From assembly GCA_015486475.1 (NCBI GenBank), contig WFRO01000502.1, forward strand, positions 1-7,576: a stretch of DNA of 7,576 nt, given 5' to 3'. Position 1 is the stretch's first letter; the number at the start of each line of letters is the position of its first letter. A program made the position numbers and the translations under genes. The notes under the pieces were generated by a model that did not search any database, had not been told where the DNA came from, and saw nothing but the letters and a program-made list of their open reading frames with translations. The stretch is from Bacteroidales bacterium (lineage in GTDB: Bacteria > Bacteroidota > Bacteroidia > Bacteroidales > VadinHA17). This document shows, in pieces, positions 6,002 through 7,576 of this stretch.

Positions 6002-6115
6002 TCATCTCTTCATCGCATCATCCCTTCATCTCTTCATCGCTTCCTGCCTGCGGCAGGCAGGCATCGCTTCATCGTTCTTCGTTCGCCATTCGAGCTTCAA
6101 GCTTCGAGCTTCCCC
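6002..6115. repeat. Octad array, embedded palindrome and terminal heptad array
   Basis: Five octads (tcatctct, tcatcgca, tcatccct, tcatctct, tcatcgct; 6002-6041) are interrupted by CCTGCCTG-CGG-CAGGCAGG (6043-6061), then catcgcttcatcg resumes. catcgcttc stands on both sides of the palindrome (6035-6043 and 6062-6070). Four heptads (attcgag, cttcaag, cttcgag, cttcccc; 6088-6115) then overlap the last codons of the phosphoesterase gene. Confidence 0.8.
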
Positions 6116-6768
6116 TTGCTCTGCCAGTACTCCTTCGTATCAATATCCATAATGGTCAGGGGCCCCCACCATCCGGCGCCTGTATCCATCAGCCAGATGC
6201 CTTTCACGAAGATGGGCACCTCCAGGTCATAGTTGATCGTCGGCGTATGGCCCACGTACACCTCCTCATAGGATGTCAGGCTCTCCACGTCGGGGTCGTC
6301 GATGACGCTCATGGCCCGGTCCACCAGCTCCCGTGACCATATCAGATCGTACTCCTCCTGCTCCTCCAGCGGCTTGTCGGGGTTGATACCGGCATGTACA
6401 AAGAGGCGGGTCCCTTCGTCGAGCAGGTACCAGAGAGGAGCTTCCTGCAGGAGGCGTATGTGCTCCTCCGGGATAGGGCCGCCGTCATAGCTGCGCATGG
6501 TGCTGCGTCCTCCCTGGATCATCCACAGGTCTTCCGAGTCGCCGGTGAGGGCTCTTTGCAGGAACCACTTGTCGTGGTTACCCAGGATGTAAACCAGATT
6601 TTTCACCTGCAGCAGCAGGTCGATGCTCTCACGCGTATGCTCTCCCCGGTCGCACACGTCGCCCAGGGCGATGAGCAGATCGCGGTCCATGTCGAAATGC
6701 GACTTCTCCAGGCACTCCTCCAGGGCCGTCACCTGCCCGTGTATGTCGCCTATGACAAAACGCCTCAT
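6097..6768 (-). CDS. PPP-family metallophosphoesterase (serine/threonine phosphatase-like)
   Basis: This 223-residue cytoplasmic enzyme has the full PPP/calcineurin-like metal site: GDIHG (7-11), GDVCDRG (36-42), GNHD (63-66), HAG (125-127) and GHT (173-175). Together these bind two metal ions and catalyse phosphoester hydrolysis. DTGAGWWGPLTIMDID (195-210) is the usual final strand region. Length and motif spacing match compact bacterial PPP phosphatases such as the PrpA/PrpB type, which act on phosphoproteins, but relatives also cleave nucleotides such as diadenosine tetraphosphate, so the substrate is open. The start codon lies 24 bp beyond the aroQ stop, so the two are probably co-transcribed; no Shine-Dalgarno is seen in the gap. 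The last codons (GKLEA-stop) fall inside a heptad array, so the C-terminus may have been altered by the repeat. Confidence 0.92.
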   Translation of the reverse strand: MRRFVIGDIHGQVTALEECLEKSHFDMDRDLLIALGDVCDRGEHTRESIDLLLQVKNLVYILGNHDKWFLQRALTGDSEDLWMIQGGRSTMRSYDGGPIPEEHIRLLQEAPLWYLLDEGTRLFVHAGINPDKPLEEQEEYDLIWSRELVDRAMSVIDDPDVESLTSYEEVYVGHTPTINYDLEVPIFVKGIWLMDTGAGWWGPLTIMDIDTKEYWQSKGKLEA

Positions 6769-6792
6769 GAGAGGATCACTGTTGAGAATAAT

Positions 6793-7224
6793 TTATTTAC
6801 CGGCACTGTGCAGGCGCAACGCCTCGATGCCCAGCCGGTACGAGTCGAGGCCAAAGCCCGTGATGGTTCCTATGCAGGCCGGAGCGATCAGTGATTTGTG
6901 CCGGAACTCTTCGCGCTTCAGGATGTTGGAGATGTGCACCTCCACCACCGGCGCCGGCACCGCCGCCACCGCGTCGGCAATGCTCACAGAGGTGTGGGTG
7001 TAGCCGGCAGCGTTCAGGACGATGCCGTCATACGAAAAACCGGCCTCCTGGATCTTCGTCACGATCTCTCCCTCCACATTGCTCTGAAAATAATCAAAGA
7101 CAAAATGGGGATAGAGCTCGCGCAGCAGCTTCAGGTAGTCGTCAAAACCGGCCTTGCCGTAGATCTCCGGCTGCCGTTTGCCCAGCAGGTTCAGGTTGGG
7201 CCCGTTGATGATCATGATCTTCAT
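6793..7224 (-). CDS. aroQ: 3-dehydroquinate dehydratase, type II
   Basis: This 143-residue enzyme converts 3-dehydroquinate to 3-dehydroshikimate in the shikimate pathway to aromatic amino acids and folate. Type II enzymes are flavodoxin-fold dodecamers. The family signatures are all present: GPNLNLLGKRQPEIYG (8-23), with lid Arg17 and catalytic Tyr22; QSNVEGEIV (47-55); NAAGYTHTSVSIADA (71-85), with Asn71 and His77; VEVHISNILKREEFRHKS (94-111), with Glu95, His97, Arg104 and Arg108; and IGTITGFG (118-125). The spacing between these residues matches the known active site. The length is normal. The start at 7224 gives the standard MKIMIINGPN opening. It is first in a probable two-gene unit with the phosphoesterase; that partner has no obvious pathway link. 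Confidence 0.97.
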   Translation of the reverse strand: MKIMIINGPNLNLLGKRQPEIYGKAGFDDYLKLLRELYPHFVFDYFQSNVEGEIVTKIQEAGFSYDGIVLNAAGYTHTSVSIADAVAAVPAPVVEVHISNILKREEFRHKSLIAPACIGTITGFGLDSYRLGIEALRLHSAGK

Positions 7225-7323
7225 GGAAAAATATTTTTGGTTACAGCTGGCTCTTTTCTCTGTTCACCCCTCCCCCGTCACCCTCACGATCGCGATACAG
7301 TCCCGGGAAGGAATTACACAAAC

Positions 7324-7337
7324 TTTGATCAAAAATA
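7324..7337 (-). promoter_or_regulatory. aroQ: Possible Bacteroidota -7 element (TATTTTTG) for aroQ
   Basis: On the minus strand TATTTTTG (complement of 7330-7337) fits the Bacteroides TAnnTTTG -7 consensus exactly. It overlaps the 10-bp palindrome TTTGATCAAA (7324-7333). No TTTG -33 element is found at the expected 19-21 bp upstream, where the inverted repeat begins. It would give a leader of roughly 100 nt before the aroQ start. Confidence 0.3.
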
Positions 7338-7346
7338 GTTAATTTT

Positions 7347-7404
7347 ATCCCAGCTTACGCATTAGGAAGCTGAAAATTAGCTGAACTAATGCGTTAGCCG
7401 GGAT
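7347..7404. repeat. Long imperfect inverted repeat
   Basis: The left arm, atcccagcttacgcattag then gaagct, pairs with the right arm, agctgaactaatgcgttagccgggat. The 9-bp core acgcattag is perfect, and only two mismatches and a small asymmetric bulge interrupt about 25 bp. The loop is short and AT-rich (gaaaatt region). It looks like a mobile palindromic element, or a strong hairpin on a transcript entering from the right. Confidence 0.7.
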
Positions 7405-7471
7405 TAACTTAGCGCAGCGAATAACCCCGATCCAGTAATATGTCAACCGGATTATGACGCACCCAATGTAT

Positions 7472-7576
7472 CCTTACCCCCACGCTCCCCCTCGGTCCCC
7501 TAAAGGGGAAGTCCACCCACTAATCAATAGACAGTGTGGGTAAGGGTTCCCCCTTCAGGGGGTCAGGGGGGTGGGC
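7472..7576. repeat. Multi-hairpin C/G-run element, cut by window edge
   Basis: Three nested or adjacent stems can be seen. TCCCCT-AA-AGGGGA is at 7496-7509, CCCCCT-TC-AGGGGG at 7549-7562, and ACCCAC (7515-7520) pairs with GTGGGT (7536-7541). ccttaccc (7472-7479) can also pair with gggtaagg (7538-7545) as an alternative. The arrangement resembles dispersed palindromic elements with CCCCTAAAGGGG-like cores seen in Bacteroidota spacers; that identification is from general memory. Confidence 0.6.

Larger units (their letters stand above)
5541..6096. repeat. Spacer upstream of the ATPase: leader region plus repeats
   Basis: This 556-bp stretch has no supported gene. The part next to the ATPase (5541-5745) is AT-rich non-repetitive sequence and is the likely promoter/leader region. 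No exact TAnnTTTG box was found on the minus strand there. Beyond it come an eight-unit heptad array (5752-5807), a 28-bp palindrome (5826-5853), a tgcgt-rich block (5878-5920), two four-unit heptad arrays (5932-5959, 5962-5989), an octad array (6002-6041) interrupted by a 19-bp palindrome (6043-6061), and another heptad array that runs into the end of the phosphoesterase gene. Confidence 0.75.
7225..7576. other. Non-coding region upstream of aroQ
   Basis: No gene is supported in these 352 bp. Nearest aroQ (7225-7346) lies the presumed leader and promoter. Beyond it are a long imperfect inverted repeat (7347-7404), a stretch without obvious structure (7405-7470) and a cluster of C/G-run hairpins (7472-7576) that continues to the window edge. 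Unlike the other spacers, no heptad arrays are present. Confidence 0.7.

Noticed and set aside
7405..7470. tRNA or small RNA gene
   Set aside because: No cloverleaf arms or T-loop (GGTTCGAATCC-like) sequence was found on either strand.

Overview
The window most likely comes from a Bacteroidota genome, probably an environmental Bacteroidales-type organism. The reasons are the ABC-2 permease fused to an M1-peptidase-like and a golvesin-like domain, a TolC-family protein with a short MKK... signal peptide, start codons without recognisable Shine-Dalgarno sequences, and a TAnnTTTG-type -7 element upstream of aroQ. The taxon is an inference; there is no rRNA in the window.

All five genes lie on the minus strand. 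In transcription order (right to left) they are aroQ (type II 3-dehydroquinate dehydratase, 7224-6793), a PPP-type metallophosphoesterase (6768-6097), an ABC-2 ATPase (5540-4635), a 1108-residue permease with a large periplasmic region (4117-791), and the first 85 codons of a TolC-family outer-membrane protein (257-1, cut by the window edge). aroQ and the phosphoesterase are 24 bp apart and probably co-transcribed. ATPase, permease and TolC protein look like parts of one export or envelope system, but the three genes are separated by spacers of about 520-530 bp.

The remaining quarter or so of the window is long non-coding spacers (258-790, 4118-4634, 5541-6096, 7225-7576), and it is the most unusual part. 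The first three are built largely from short degenerate units kept in strict 7-bp or 8-bp phase, for example 12 consecutive heptads at 4436-4519 and 8 at 5752-5807. The same words recur from spacer to spacer. A 118/140-bp module occurs twice in the first spacer, and its copies differ in length by exactly two heptads plus one octad. One heptad array forms a five-tract GGG-N4 G-quadruplex motif on the transcribed strand. Arrays begin at or within a few bases of the stop codons of the three genes that precede long spacers. Palindromic elements of several types sit among them (4151-4193, 4216-4251, 4528-4587, 5826-5853, 6043-6061), and further inverted repeats occupy 7347-7404 and 7472-7576.

The main protein-level oddity is the permease: it keeps a GGMEN motif like the GxMEN motif of M1 aminopeptidases, but has no histidine at all between residues 584 and 734, so the HExxH zinc site is gone.
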